Positions 1-9,298 of a stretch of DNA of 64,000 bases are shown piece after piece. Location of the stretch: NCBI RefSeq assembly GCF_016811075.1, contig NZ_JAFBGL010000004.1, positions 282,558-346,557 of the forward strand. The letters are read 5' to 3'. This stretch comes from Oceaniferula flava. GTDB lineage: Bacteria > Verrucomicrobiota > Verrucomicrobiia > Verrucomicrobiales > Akkermansiaceae. Both the position numbers and the translations under genes were made by a program. Below the pieces are notes generated by a model. That model saw only the letters and a list, made by a program, of their open reading frames with translations, was not told the DNA's origin and did not search any database. The first letter of the stretch is position 1; each line of letters starts with the position of its first letter.

Positions 1-498
1 GATAATATTGCTCGGGCGAAACTCGAGGGACTGCGCGCACATCGGGCGAACATCCTCTCGGAGTATGTCGAAGAGGAAATGGACCTCACTGGGTTAGGCC
101 AACTCATTGCCACCACGCCTAACGATGAGGTCAACTCGCTGGCGAGTCAGAATTTCCTACACGCATTCGGCAGTGAAAATGTCTGGCAAGTTGCCCCTGC
201 CGATGATGGCGCCCACCACCAAACTGCGGTAGCCGGCCACATTCGCGGGCGAATCTGTTTCCCTAACCGCCCCCAGTATCGTCGACTCGAAAGCTTTGCA
301 TCCCAAGGGGCGGTGATCAAAAAAACCACCATCACCGATCAGTTCACCATGGACGATTTCAAAGAGCTTTACGGCGAGGATCACATCCTCCTGTTCCGAG
401 TGACCGAAGACCGAGGGCTCGATATTGCGCATGATGAAATGCGTGCCCCAGCAGCGGAAACCACCCTCTACGCCATGGTCCGCGGCCAGGACGCCTGA
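1..498 (+). CDS. Cation:proton antiporter, C-terminal part (cut by window start)
   Basis: The reading frame is open from the first base and ends with TGA at 496-498, so only the last 165 residues of a longer protein are seen. The visible part has the look of the TrkA-N-like tail found on CPA1-type Na+/H+ antiporters: a segment TPNDEVNSLASQNF followed by FGSENVWQV, which in that family lies at the end of a nucleotide-binding fold behind the membrane domain. No membrane helices are in the visible part. The first internal Met (79) is unlikely to be the start because homologous-looking sequence continues upstream. A methyltransferase gene follows after 9 bp. The family call is from memory of the motif; the transported ion is unknown. 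Confidence 0.65.
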   Translation, partial: DNIARAKLEGLRAHRANILSEYVEEEMDLTGLGQLIATTPNDEVNSLASQNFLHAFGSENVWQVAPADDGAHHQTAVAGHIRGRICFPNRPQYRRLESFASQGAVIKKTTITDQFTMDDFKELYGEDHILLFRVTEDRGLDIAHDEMRAPAAETTLYAMVRGQDA

Positions 499-507
499 GC
501 TTAAGCA

Positions 508-1347
508 ATGGCGAACGCCTCGCCTAACCAACAACTATCCCACCACCCGACCACCACCATGTATGACCAATTAGAAGCCAGCTTACACGATGCATTCTGG
601 GAGTCGGAAGGCGACGGCGCGGAGCTCACATTGTTAGAATCCTTCCTCATCGATCACCCCGGCACCGCACTGGAGCTCGGTTGCGGGTCGGGTCGATTGC
701 TACTGCCACTGATCGAAAAAGGATACTTCATCGAGGGACTGGATAACTCGGAGGACATGCTGCAGCTCTGCCGCGAGCAGAGTGGCGATGCCGATCCGGT
801 GCTACACCACAGTGGTATCGAAGATTTTCAAACTGGTGCCACCTACGCATCGATCGCCATTCCGGCGTTCACCCTGCAGCTTTTGCCCTACGAGCAGCTC
901 CCTGCGATTTTTGAAAACATCAAGCGTCACCTCCACCCCGGCGGAGGTCTGTACATCACCCTTTTCATCCCATGGGCCGAGATCACAGGTGAGCTTGAGG
1001 AGGGCGCGGAGTTCCTCGATCACGAGACTTACTTTCCTAACGGCAATACCGCGCGCTGCCACACCACCTTCGAAATCAAACGCATTTCCCAACAACTGAT
1101 TCGGGAGCATCGTTACGAAATCTGCTCAGAGGACGGCAAGGTGTTAGAAACCAGCAACAGCACCCACCACCTCACCTGGCTCTGGCCGAGAGAGGTGGCC
1201 AAGCTGCTCACCGACGCCGGTTTTTCGCTACAGAAAATGATTGGCGACTTCGATGCCGAGACCCCTTGCGACGAAGATGCGCAAATTGTCACCCTAATCG
1301 CCCAATGGCACGGTGACGAGGCTGAGGCCGACACAACACAGAGCTAG
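508..1347 (+). CDS. Class I SAM-dependent methyltransferase
   Basis: A 279-residue soluble protein with a class I methyltransferase fold. Motif I is ALELGCGSGRLLLPL at about residues 50-64, followed by the acidic motif-II-type segment IEGLDNSEDML, and a later GGGLYITLF strand matches motif IV/V. Two starts are possible: ATG 508, or ATG 559, which begins MYDQLEA like many relatives; neither has a strong ribosome site. The substrate cannot be read from sequence. Its TAG stop overlaps the stop of the convergent gene on the other strand (shared CTAG at 1344-1347), so there is no terminator space between them. Confidence 0.8.
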   Translation: MANASPNQQLSHHPTTTMYDQLEASLHDAFWESEGDGAELTLLESFLIDHPGTALELGCGSGRLLLPLIEKGYFIEGLDNSEDMLQLCREQSGDADPVLHHSGIEDFQTGATYASIAIPAFTLQLLPYEQLPAIFENIKRHLHPGGGLYITLFIPWAEITGELEEGAEFLDHETYFPNGNTARCHTTFEIKRISQQLIREHRYEICSEDGKVLETSNSTHHLTWLWPREVAKLLTDAGFSLQKMIGDFDAETPCDEDAQIVTLIAQWHGDEAEADTTQS

Positions 1348-2471
1348 GCGATCCGCCGCCCCGCTCTTTCTCGATCGAAATAGTAGACCTCCGCCGCCTG
1401 CGCGTGCACGGAGGCATTCAGCACCTTGCGGATGACCGGCATGGCCTGAGCGGCATCGAACAGAGCCAGATCGATGTAGAGCCACTGCTGACCGGACGCA
1501 CCGCCGAGAACCGCACCGGCATCCAGCTCCGCACCCTCAGCTGACAAGCCCGCCGCCAAGGCATCTTCCAAGTCGGCGCGCTGATCAATCTCACAGCCTT
1601 CGGTAAAGTCCTCGCGGGGAATCCTGACAAAGATGAAGTCCACGCCCAGGTCAGGCGCCGGATGCTCCATCGCCCCACCGGCGGCAGCAAAATCACCCGA
1701 CAGCTGGTAGAGCAGGCTGGTGCCGACCATCAAGTCCGAGCGGAGATGCTGCGTTGTCAGCTCGTTCGGCTCCGGCATGCGATAGCTGCTGAAGTATTCA
1801 CCCGGAGTTTTCCGTTCCCAGTCGTGATCGACTTCAACCTGCGCTATGAAATCCGGCAGCTCGCTCAGCGGAATGGCGTCCTGCAGAGCAGTGGGGTTGA
1901 TCTCAATTTTGCCCAGACGATTCCCCACCTGAAACTCGCCGATCGCTTCATCGAGCCAGAGAAAAAGAATATGTCCGCGCTGGCTCTCGGGTAGCGACTC
2001 GAACACTGGCGCCCAACAGACCAGATCGATTTCCTCCCGCTCATGATCCAGCGTGGGAGTCAGCCAGATCTCCGCCGCACTCACCGACTCGCCGGCGATG
2101 TCCATTTTCATACCACTAAATTGGGGAGAAGCTTGTCGGCTATCGTAAAACGTCCAACCATCCAGCTCAGGAGCACCCTTTACGATCTGACTCAGCAGGA
2201 AAGCTAGGTAGGGATTTCCTTCCGGCGAAAGGGTGAAGGAGTGACCCCCACCATCCGCTCCCGGGCCGAAGCACCAGGCGATTTTCGGCAAGGTTTGGTC
2301 CACCATGGCAGACACTCGGGAGACCTGCGGATCGAAGTCGCGCGCACGGATGGCACGACTGAAAACGTCCGCATTTTCAGAGAACCAAGCCCAGAACGCC
2401 CGGCGACGATCGTTGAACGAAGGTGTCGAGGAAGGCTCTGGGTCCGCTGCGCGAAAGAAACGTTTCAACAT
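1344..2471 (-). CDS. Hypothetical protein, unknown function
   Basis: A 375-residue soluble protein without signal peptide or membrane segment. The N-terminus (FNDRRRAFWAWFSENADVF) is rich in aromatic and charged residues, and the middle has a long acidic/Trp-containing stretch around EEIDLVCWAPVFESLPES. I do not recognise a catalytic motif. Codon use and frame structure look like the neighbours, so it is probably a genuine gene. It is convergent with the methyltransferase gene (overlapping stops) and divergent from the SulP transporter gene, with 147 bp between the start codons. Confidence 0.6.
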   Translation of the reverse strand: MLKRFFRAADPEPSSTPSFNDRRRAFWAWFSENADVFSRAIRARDFDPQVSRVSAMVDQTLPKIAWCFGPGADGGGHSFTLSPEGNPYLAFLLSQIVKGAPELDGWTFYDSRQASPQFSGMKMDIAGESVSAAEIWLTPTLDHEREEIDLVCWAPVFESLPESQRGHILFLWLDEAIGEFQVGNRLGKIEINPTALQDAIPLSELPDFIAQVEVDHDWERKTPGEYFSSYRMPEPNELTTQHLRSDLMVGTSLLYQLSGDFAAAGGAMEHPAPDLGVDFIFVRIPREDFTEGCEIDQRADLEDALAAGLSAEGAELDAGAVLGGASGQQWLYIDLALFDAAQAMPVIRKVLNASVHAQAAEVYYFDRERAGRRIA

Positions 2472-2618
2472 ACCCCAAGCAAGCAGCCAAGTCCCTCAGT
2501 GGCAAACCCCGATCTCGCGCCCAGCCTGCATTTCACACAGATCAGAGTTGCATTTTCACAGGCATGGCACTAGGGCGTGGCCGCGCAGATCCTTATTTGC
2601 TAACAAACACAACACACT

Positions 2619-4280
2619 ATGTTTGAACTCTTTTCCAAAAAAAATGGCAACCTTAAGGATGATGTCCTTTCGGGTGTAACCGTCGCCCTCCTGCTTGTTC
2701 CCGAGGCCATCGCCTTCTCCTTCATCGCCGGAGTGAACCCGATGGTGGGACTTTGGTCCGCTGTTTTTGTCGGATTCATCACCGCTGCCTTTGGCGGCCG
2801 ACCCGGTATGATCTGCGGGGCCACCGGCGCCATTGCCATCGTCGCCGCCCAGGCATTCACCCTCGGGAAAAAAGCCGGTCTGGATGCCATCAAGCAAGGC
2901 ACCGACATGGCCGGACTGACGCCAGACGACCTCGGCCTGCAATATCTTGTCGCCGCCCTACTCTTCGCCGGGGCCTTTCAAATCACCATCGGTCTGTTCA
3001 AGCTGGGACGTTTCATCCGCCTGATCCCGCATCCGGTGATGATGGGATTTGTCAACGGCCTCGCCATCGTGATCGCACTCGGGCAGTTGCTGTTTTTTAA
3101 ATCCGAGGTGTCTTTTGACGATTCCGGCAACATGGTGTCCACCTGGCTCTCGCCTGAGTCCATTGGCATCATGGTCGCTCTGATCGCCCTGACCATGAGC
3201 ATCATCGTCCTGCTGCCTCGGGTTACCAAGGCGGTGCCGCCCACCCTGGTCGCCATCATTGCGGTGTTTGGGGTCACCATGTTCCTCGATGGCTCGCGCG
3301 ACATCAAAGACATCCTCGTGATGCTCACCGGCAAGGCCGAGATCGATAGTTCGCTGCCCGGTTTCACCAACCTCTCCGCAGTGCCATGGGGCGAGCAAAG
3401 CTTTTACATCGCGATCATCCCGATCTCACTGACCATCGCACTGGTCGGCCTGATCGAATCCCTGCTCACCCTGCAGCTGATCGATGAAATCACCGAGACC
3501 CGCGGTCAGGGGAACCGCGAATGTGTCGCCCAGGGCGCGGCCAACATCATGTCCGGCATGTTCGGCGGCATGGGCGGCTGTGCCACCATCGGCCAGTCCC
3601 TGATCAACATGAAAAACGGCGGCCGCGGCCGAACCTCCGGCATGGTCGGGGCCATCACCCTGCTGCTGCTGATCATGTTTGGCGCCGATATCATCATGAG
3701 CATCCCGGTCGCCGCCTTGGTGGGGGTCATGTTCATGATCGTCATCAGCACCTTCGAGTGGTCCACCTTCAAAACCATCGGCAAGGTCGCCAATTCCGAG
3801 CTGCTCGTCATCCTCGCGGTGACCCTGGTGACCGTTTTCCTTCACAACCTCGCCTTGGCGGTGCTGGTCGGCGTTATCCTCTCCGCCCTCGTTTTTGCCT
3901 GGGAAAGTTCAAAACACGTCACCGTCACCCTGCTCACCGATGAGCCGGAGGAGCGGGTCTACGGCGTTTCCGGCATGATCTACTTCGGTTCGGTCCACGA
4001 GTTCTCCGAGAAGTTCCAGGCCAAGTCCGACGTGAAAAACATCGTCATCGACTTCGAAGAAGCCCGCATCTGCGATCTCTCCGGACTGGAAGCGGTCAAC
4101 GCCCTGGGCAACCGCTACGAGAACGCCGGCAAGCACCTCCGTGTCCGCCACCTCTCCGCAGACTGCCGCCGCATGCTGAAAAAAGCCGGCACCTTGGTGA
4201 ACATCGAGGTTCTTCCGGACGACCCCAACTACAGCGTCGCCCGCCTGCGCAGCGATGATAGCAAGATCATTGGCTCGTAG
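2619..4280 (+). CDS. SulP-family inorganic anion transporter with STAS domain
   Basis: A 553-residue inner-membrane transporter. The first 420 or so residues are a run of 10-12 hydrophobic segments with the SulP N-terminal look (GVTVALLLVPEAIAFSFIAGVNPMVGLWSA) and the conserved stretch NRECVAQGAANIMSGMFGG. The C-terminal 120 residues form a cytoplasmic STAS domain (VIDFEEARICDLSGLEAV, about residues 470-490). SulP proteins carry sulfate, bicarbonate or other anions, often with Na+ or H+; the substrate here is not decidable. The start ATG 2619 is supported by the N-terminal match to the family. The gene stands alone between a divergent and a co-directional gene. Confidence 0.9.
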   Translation: MFELFSKKNGNLKDDVLSGVTVALLLVPEAIAFSFIAGVNPMVGLWSAVFVGFITAAFGGRPGMICGATGAIAIVAAQAFTLGKKAGLDAIKQGTDMAGLTPDDLGLQYLVAALLFAGAFQITIGLFKLGRFIRLIPHPVMMGFVNGLAIVIALGQLLFFKSEVSFDDSGNMVSTWLSPESIGIMVALIALTMSIIVLLPRVTKAVPPTLVAIIAVFGVTMFLDGSRDIKDILVMLTGKAEIDSSLPGFTNLSAVPWGEQSFYIAIIPISLTIALVGLIESLLTLQLIDEITETRGQGNRECVAQGAANIMSGMFGGMGGCATIGQSLINMKNGGRGRTSGMVGAITLLLLIMFGADIIMSIPVAALVGVMFMIVISTFEWSTFKTIGKVANSELLVILAVTLVTVFLHNLALAVLVGVILSALVFAWESSKHVTVTLLTDEPEERVYGVSGMIYFGSVHEFSEKFQAKSDVKNIVIDFEEARICDLSGLEAVNALGNRYENAGKHLRVRHLSADCRRMLKKAGTLVNIEVLPDDPNYSVARLRSDDSKIIGS

Positions 4281-4353
4281 ATTGCTAGAGAGTTCTCCAC
4301 TCGATCACACCAAGCGAAAGATCCACCTCACCCATCCTGTATTCACTGCATCT

Positions 4354-5034
4354 ATGAAGACCTGCCTTACTTTCCTCGCCGCTGTCACCCTTGCCTCACC
4401 TCTTTTCGCTGCCCCCGCTGCAGAAACCGCCACAGGCTGGACCACTCTGTTCAATGGCAAAACGCTGAAGGGCTGGAACCGCATCAATGGCACCGCCAAC
4501 TACGTGGTCAAGGACGGCACCATCGTCGGCACCACCTCCAAAGGCAGCCCGAACTCCTTCCTCTGCACCGATAAGAAATACAGCGACTTCGAGCTGGAAT
4601 ACGAAATCAAGATCCACGACAAGCGCCTCAACTCCGGCGTGCAATTCCGCTCGAAACACTTCGGCGGTCGAGTCGAAGGCCGGGTTAACGGCCCTCAGTG
4701 CGAAGCTGAGAATACCGAAATCAAAGGCGGCGGCGAGTCCGGCTACATCTTTGCCGAGGCGACCAAATACTACTGGCTGGTGCCCAACGACAAGCGCACC
4801 CCGCACAAGCACTTCAAAGACGGCGAGTGGAACCACTTCCGCATCAAAGCCGTCGGCCCACGCATCCAGACCTGGGTCAATGGCGAGCTGGTTTGTGATC
4901 TCACCAACGAGGAGTTCTACAAGGAATACCCGAAGGGCTACATCGCCCTGCAGGTCCACAGCGTCGGCAACAACGGACCGTTTTCCGTTTCCTGGAAAAA
5001 CATCCGCATCCGCGAAATGGGCAAGAGCAACTAA
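4354..5034 (+). CDS. Secreted DUF1080 protein (3-keto-disaccharide hydrolase family)
   Basis: A 226-residue exported protein. ATG 4354 gives a clean signal peptide (MKTCLTFLAAVTLASPLFAAPA), so it is preferred to an in-frame upstream ATG at 4255 that would overlap the SulP gene. The mature part is a single concanavalin-like beta-sandwich of the DUF1080 family: GWTTLFNGKTLKGWN near the start, NSGVQFRS in the middle, and GYIALQVH...FSWKNIRI-type end. Family members hydrolyse 3-keto-glycosides or bind polysaccharides in Verrucomicrobiota and Planctomycetota. A rho-independent terminator follows at 5096-5130. A second copy of the family is at 16827-17528. Confidence 0.85.
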   Translation: MKTCLTFLAAVTLASPLFAAPAAETATGWTTLFNGKTLKGWNRINGTANYVVKDGTIVGTTSKGSPNSFLCTDKKYSDFELEYEIKIHDKRLNSGVQFRSKHFGGRVEGRVNGPQCEAENTEIKGGGESGYIFAEATKYYWLVPNDKRTPHKHFKDGEWNHFRIKAVGPRIQTWVNGELVCDLTNEEFYKEYPKGYIALQVHSVGNNGPFSVSWKNIRIREMGKSN

Positions 5035-5095
5035 TTCCGCCCACTTTGCCCTGATCAGACGCCGACGTTCATTCATCGCGCCATCATTTCTTAAG

Positions 5096-5130
5096 ACGCC
5101 GGGTTGGTCTTTCCACCCCGGCGTTTTTTT
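5096..5130 (+). terminator. Rho-independent terminator after the DUF1080 gene
   Basis: The arms ACGCCGGG (5096-5103) and CCCGGCGT (5117-5124) pair perfectly around a 13-nt loop and are followed by seven T residues. It lies 60 bp after the DUF1080 stop and reads in the same direction; the convergent sulfatase gene ends 85 bp further on. Confidence 0.85.
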
Positions 5131-5209
5131 GTCGTTGCTACCCTGGCATTCAGCGCCCCCGTTCCCAGCGACCTCCTTGGCCTCACGCTGCGCCCGGCGT
5201 AGGACGATC

Positions 5210-8200
5210 TCAATAATCCGCCGGATCAATCCACTCCAAGTGATCCCACCAGCCGGTATCATTCCCGACTGCCGCTCCGGCTGTGGTGCGACCTTCGGTG
5301 ACAATGGCAGTGATGGCGTTCATCATTGGCGTCACCCCCCCCTCTGGGTCGGTGGCGTAGACGTTGCTTGATTCGGTCGGATCGGTATCGAGGTTGTAGA
5401 GTTCATAGGGCTGGCCTTGGAAGGGCATGATCAACTTCCACTTCCCATCCCTGATTGCCATCCGACCGTCAAAGTCGTGCTGAATCATCGGCAAGCGAGT
5501 TGGGTTGGCGGTGTTGTCGCGCAAGATGCTGTAGAAGCTCACGCTGTCCTCACCGCTGTTGTCATCGAGGGTGACTCCGAGCATTTCCGCAAAGGTCGCC
5601 AGCAGGTCGGTCTGACCAACGGGTTTGTCCCAGACCCGGCCAGGGGCATCGATGCCTGCCGGCCAACGCACCACAAACGGGACACGGTGCCCACCTTCGT
5701 AGATGAAACGTTTTCCTTCCCTAAAAACTCCCGCGCTATCGTGGCCGTAGGTTGACACACGATTCTTGTAGGTCGTCTCAGGCCCGTTATCGCTGGTGAA
5801 TATCACCATGGTATTGTTCGCCAGGCCGCTTTGATCCAAAAACTTCAGGATATTGCCGATGTGGTGATCGGTTTCCATCACAAAATCACCGTAGGCCCCG
5901 GCGCCACTGAGACCGAGAAAATCCTCCCTGGGGATGACCGGTTTGTGCGACGATGTCAGTGGCAGGTAGAGGAAGAAGGGCTTGATGCCCTTGGCATTGT
6001 TCGCCTGTTTCCCCATCCACTCGATCGCTTTATCGGTGAACCGTGTCAGGCAGAGCACGTCATCGAAATCCGGGGCCACTTCGAGCCCGCTGCTTTGATC
6101 ATACGGCGGCGTGATGCGGTAATCGTTGAACACACCCGGCAGCGAATTGGCTTTCTTGGATGTGAAAAGCGTCGGGTTGACGGCCGTGAACCGACCCTCG
6201 ATCCAGGCAAGATACCCGAAGTTCAACGAGGCAGGAATGCCATAGAAGTAATCGAAGCCGACATCGAGCGGCATGTCATCGATCGGTTTGGTAAAGTCGC
6301 GGTTGCCATTGGTCCCCGGAATATCCATGCCGAGGTGCCATTTCCCCACCATCGCGGTGGCATAACCATGGTCACGTAACAAAGAGGCCAAGGTCATCCT
6401 GTTGTCCGGGATCAATGCCGGCTCGTCAGCTCCTATCACCCCCTCCTTGAGACTGGTGCGCCAGCAGTATCTGCCGGTTAACAGGGCGTATCTGGATGGA
6501 GTGCAGACCGAGTCCGCCGAGTGCCCGTCGGTAAAATTCACCCCCTGAGATGCCAGCAGATCTAGCGCCGGAGTCGAAAACTTGCTGTTGGGGTTGTTCG
6601 CCCCCATGTCTCCATAGCCCTGGTCATCGGTGTAAATGAGGATGATGTTAGGGCGACTGGTAATCGTAGTGCGTGGCCTCACATGAGTGAACAGCCGGTT
6701 AAATCCCGAGTTGATCGAGAAACTGGCAATTTCATAACTCGCACCGTCAGGAGTGGCCGCATTTTCACTCAAATAACTCCAGTAGGACTGCCATGTCTCC
6801 AGGTCCTCGGAGACCTGCAGTTCATAGCCAAACCCCGCATTCAGATGCCTCCTGAACGTAATCTCCAATGAGCTGTCGATGTTCAGCGATGGTTTCGAAT
6901 TGGCGGCATTGAGATCCGTTCCAAATGCCTGCTCCACGATGTTCATGCTGCCGTCCTTGTCGTTGTCGTCCAGGCCGCTGCTGTCGAGATTTCCAAAGCT
7001 GCTCATTTCCAGCGCATCCAGCAGACCGTCGTCATCCGTATCCTGACCAGTGGGAGTGACCGCCTGATCGTTCGGGTTCGACAGAGCCGCCAGTTCCACA
7101 CCGTCGTTGAATGTATCCGCATCACTGTCGGCAAGCTTCGGATCAGTTTTGAAAACCAGCAGCTCATCGCGGTCGTTCAGAAAATCATCGTCGGAGTCCG
7201 CATCATTGGCATCGGTGGTGCTGGTGTTGATTTCATACGCGTCGAGCAGTCCGTCACGGTCGGAGTCGGCGTGGTTGGGATCGGTCGCGTGCGTGTTGAC
7301 TTCCGCACCATCCGTCAGGCCGTCGTCATCGGAGTCCTCATCACGGGGGTTCGTGCCGGCGGTTTGCTCCCCGCTATTGGCGAGCCCATCCATGTCAGGG
7401 TCACCGCTGCCGCCATTGGCACCGCTTGAATCGGTGGGGTCGATGCCACCATTCACTTCAAAAGCATCAGAGAGAAGGTCGTTGTCAGTATCTCCCGTGA
7501 GAGGATTGGTGACCGAACCATTGGCAGGGTCCAATTCTTCGAAATCCGTCAGTCCGTCCGAATCACTGTCAGCTAGCAATGGATCCGTGGCCAGCCCCGG
7601 CGCCGTGGCGGCAGGATCTCCGGAAATGGCCGTTTGGTAGGGGTTGAATGTGCCATGGACCTCCGCGCCATCGGTTAGTCCGTCGTCATCCGAGTCGCTG
7701 TCCTGAGGGTCAGTGCCCGCGTTATACTCCTCAAGGTTGGTCAGGCCATCCGCGCCGCCCACGGCATCGTTGTCACCCGCCGCATCGTCGACATTCGGGT
7801 TCAGACCGTTTACTGTTTCGTAGTCGTCAGGCATGCCGTCGTTGTCGGAGTCGAGAGTCGTGGCGAGGACCAGTCGGACGTTGCTGAAGCCTGCGCCATT
7901 GGATTTGAGTTCGTCAATGAACACCACCAGCCCATAGTTGGAATGACTGCCATTCACCCAGGCTTTGACGATGTCGGTCACATCGGCGGAAACTGAGGAC
8001 GGGGGCGCAAGTGCCGAGATGTCGGCGATCAAGGTGGTCACGTCCACGGCGTCGTCGATCCCCCAACTGTGCTGGGGCTGGGTGGTCGTCCCGTCCCATG
8101 CACCATTGGTCACCCGGCCAACGGACGCTGCCGTGGCATTGACGTTGTTCAGCTGGAATTCGTAATCCGCCGTGAAGGTGGCGGAAAAATTGGGGTCGCT

Positions 8201-9148
8201 GACATCCGAGACCGTCAAGCCGCTGACATCGAAATTGAGAAAAGAGCTGATCCGTTGGGAGGTTTGTGTCGATGACACTCTCTCGCGGATGTAGATGTCG
8301 GAATCAGCTGGCGAGTCACCGCTGGCGACATTGCCCGAGCCGGTGACGGCGGTGGTTTGGGCGTCCGTCGTGAAAATCGTGATCGGACTGAGCGAGCCGG
8401 GAGTGGTCGCCTCGGCACTGACCGCCACGGATGTCATATCCACCACAGTGCCCGCCTCGGCCGCCTGCTGGTAGGTCATCGCGGCAAAGACCGAGCTGTC
8501 CGCTTGAATCGTTGAAAAATCAAACCCGACAGGCCAAGCGCCCGAGCCACCGGTACTGGAATCGATGCCGCTCAACGTCACCACCCAGCCAAAGGCATCC
8601 ATAACGATCTCGGCGGTGTATCCATCTTGGATGCTGGCTAGCGTGTAGCTGCCGAGCGACCCAATCGTCACCTCGTTGCCCCCTGCGTTGTCATAGACAA
8701 AAGTGACATTGCCTCCCAAAAAGCGCACCCCGACTGACCAGCCATCGGAACCACCCGCCGCCTCCGCATTGTTCCACAGCTGGCTGTTCGTGCCCTGAAT
8801 GCCCACCCAATGGCCGTTATGGGTCGGGCCGTTATCCGGGTCGGTGATGCCATCGATCACAAACGTCGCCGTGAATTTCCCATACGCGGAGCCATCAAAA
8901 GAACCGTCGCTGACACAACCCATCGCCCCACTCGATGCCTCGTCCACAGTCATGGAGGCTTCGCCATTGGCATTGTTCCAGGTCGGGTTACCGACACCAT
9001 TGTTGAGGCTTGAAAAATTTTCCTGAAGCCCGTCGTTGATATTGTTGAAACTGGCATCAATCAGGCTCACTTGTGACCATGCGTGGCCGGATCCAAAGAG
9101 TAGGAGCGGGCAAATCGCCGCGAGGATGGTATTTCTGTGTGTGAGCAT
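5210..9148 (-). CDS. Giant secreted sulfatase with DNRLRE and thrombospondin-3-like repeats
   Basis: A 1312-residue exported protein. The start ATG at 9148 gives a signal peptide (MLTHRNTILAAICPLLLFGSGHA), preferred to an upstream ATG at 9208. Order of parts: a beta-sandwich (LamG/concanavalin-like) region to about 235; a DNRLRE/disaggregatase-like domain about 255-430; about eight Asp-rich calcium-binding TSP3-like repeats (DSDDDGLTDGAEV type) about 430-740; and a type I sulfatase domain from about 830 to the end. The sulfatase has the N-terminal metal motif TDDQGYGD and the formylglycine motif CTPSR (Cys about 882), so it should need FGE/anSME maturation. Likely role: desulfation of an extracellular or surface-bound polysaccharide. 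No maturase gene is visible in the window. Confidence 0.9.
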   Translation of the reverse strand: MLTHRNTILAAICPLLLFGSGHAWSQVSLIDASFNNINDGLQENFSSLNNGVGNPTWNNANGEASMTVDEASSGAMGCVSDGSFDGSAYGKFTATFVIDGITDPDNGPTHNGHWVGIQGTNSQLWNNAEAAGGSDGWSVGVRFLGGNVTFVYDNAGGNEVTIGSLGSYTLASIQDGYTAEIVMDAFGWVVTLSGIDSSTGGSGAWPVGFDFSTIQADSSVFAAMTYQQAAEAGTVVDMTSVAVSAEATTPGSLSPITIFTTDAQTTAVTGSGNVASGDSPADSDIYIRERVSSTQTSQRISSFLNFDVSGLTVSDVSDPNFSATFTADYEFQLNNVNATAASVGRVTNGAWDGTTTQPQHSWGIDDAVDVTTLIADISALAPPSSVSADVTDIVKAWVNGSHSNYGLVVFIDELKSNGAGFSNVRLVLATTLDSDNDGMPDDYETVNGLNPNVDDAAGDNDAVGGADGLTNLEEYNAGTDPQDSDSDDDGLTDGAEVHGTFNPYQTAISGDPAATAPGLATDPLLADSDSDGLTDFEELDPANGSVTNPLTGDTDNDLLSDAFEVNGGIDPTDSSGANGGSGDPDMDGLANSGEQTAGTNPRDEDSDDDGLTDGAEVNTHATDPNHADSDRDGLLDAYEINTSTTDANDADSDDDFLNDRDELLVFKTDPKLADSDADTFNDGVELAALSNPNDQAVTPTGQDTDDDGLLDALEMSSFGNLDSSGLDDNDKDGSMNIVEQAFGTDLNAANSKPSLNIDSSLEITFRRHLNAGFGYELQVSEDLETWQSYWSYLSENAATPDGASYEIASFSINSGFNRLFTHVRPRTTITSRPNIILIYTDDQGYGDMGANNPNSKFSTPALDLLASQGVNFTDGHSADSVCTPSRYALLTGRYCWRTSLKEGVIGADEPALIPDNRMTLASLLRDHGYATAMVGKWHLGMDIPGTNGNRDFTKPIDDMPLDVGFDYFYGIPASLNFGYLAWIEGRFTAVNPTLFTSKKANSLPGVFNDYRITPPYDQSSGLEVAPDFDDVLCLTRFTDKAIEWMGKQANNAKGIKPFFLYLPLTSSHKPVIPREDFLGLSGAGAYGDFVMETDHHIGNILKFLDQSGLANNTMVIFTSDNGPETTYKNRVSTYGHDSAGVFREGKRFIYEGGHRVPFVVRWPAGIDAPGRVWDKPVGQTDLLATFAEMLGVTLDDNSGEDSVSFYSILRDNTANPTRLPMIQHDFDGRMAIRDGKWKLIMPFQGQPYELYNLDTDPTESSNVYATDPEGGVTPMMNAITAIVTEGRTTAGAAVGNDTGWWDHLEWIDPADY

Positions 9149-9298
9149 ATCGTCGTGGGGGGGATTACGATCCCCTGCCCGCTGAAGACGGCGAATAGGG
9201 GGATGCACACTCCAATTTAGATGGAAAACGTTCTATTGGAAGGTTAAAACGGTGTCATTTGGGGGTGACAAATGCCTAATTTAGGGTAAGCAACCCGC

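Noticed and set aside
5199..5212. A 14-base match (GTAGGACGATCTCA) with 20640-20655
   Set aside because: A few matches of this length are expected by chance in 64 kb, and the surroundings do not match.
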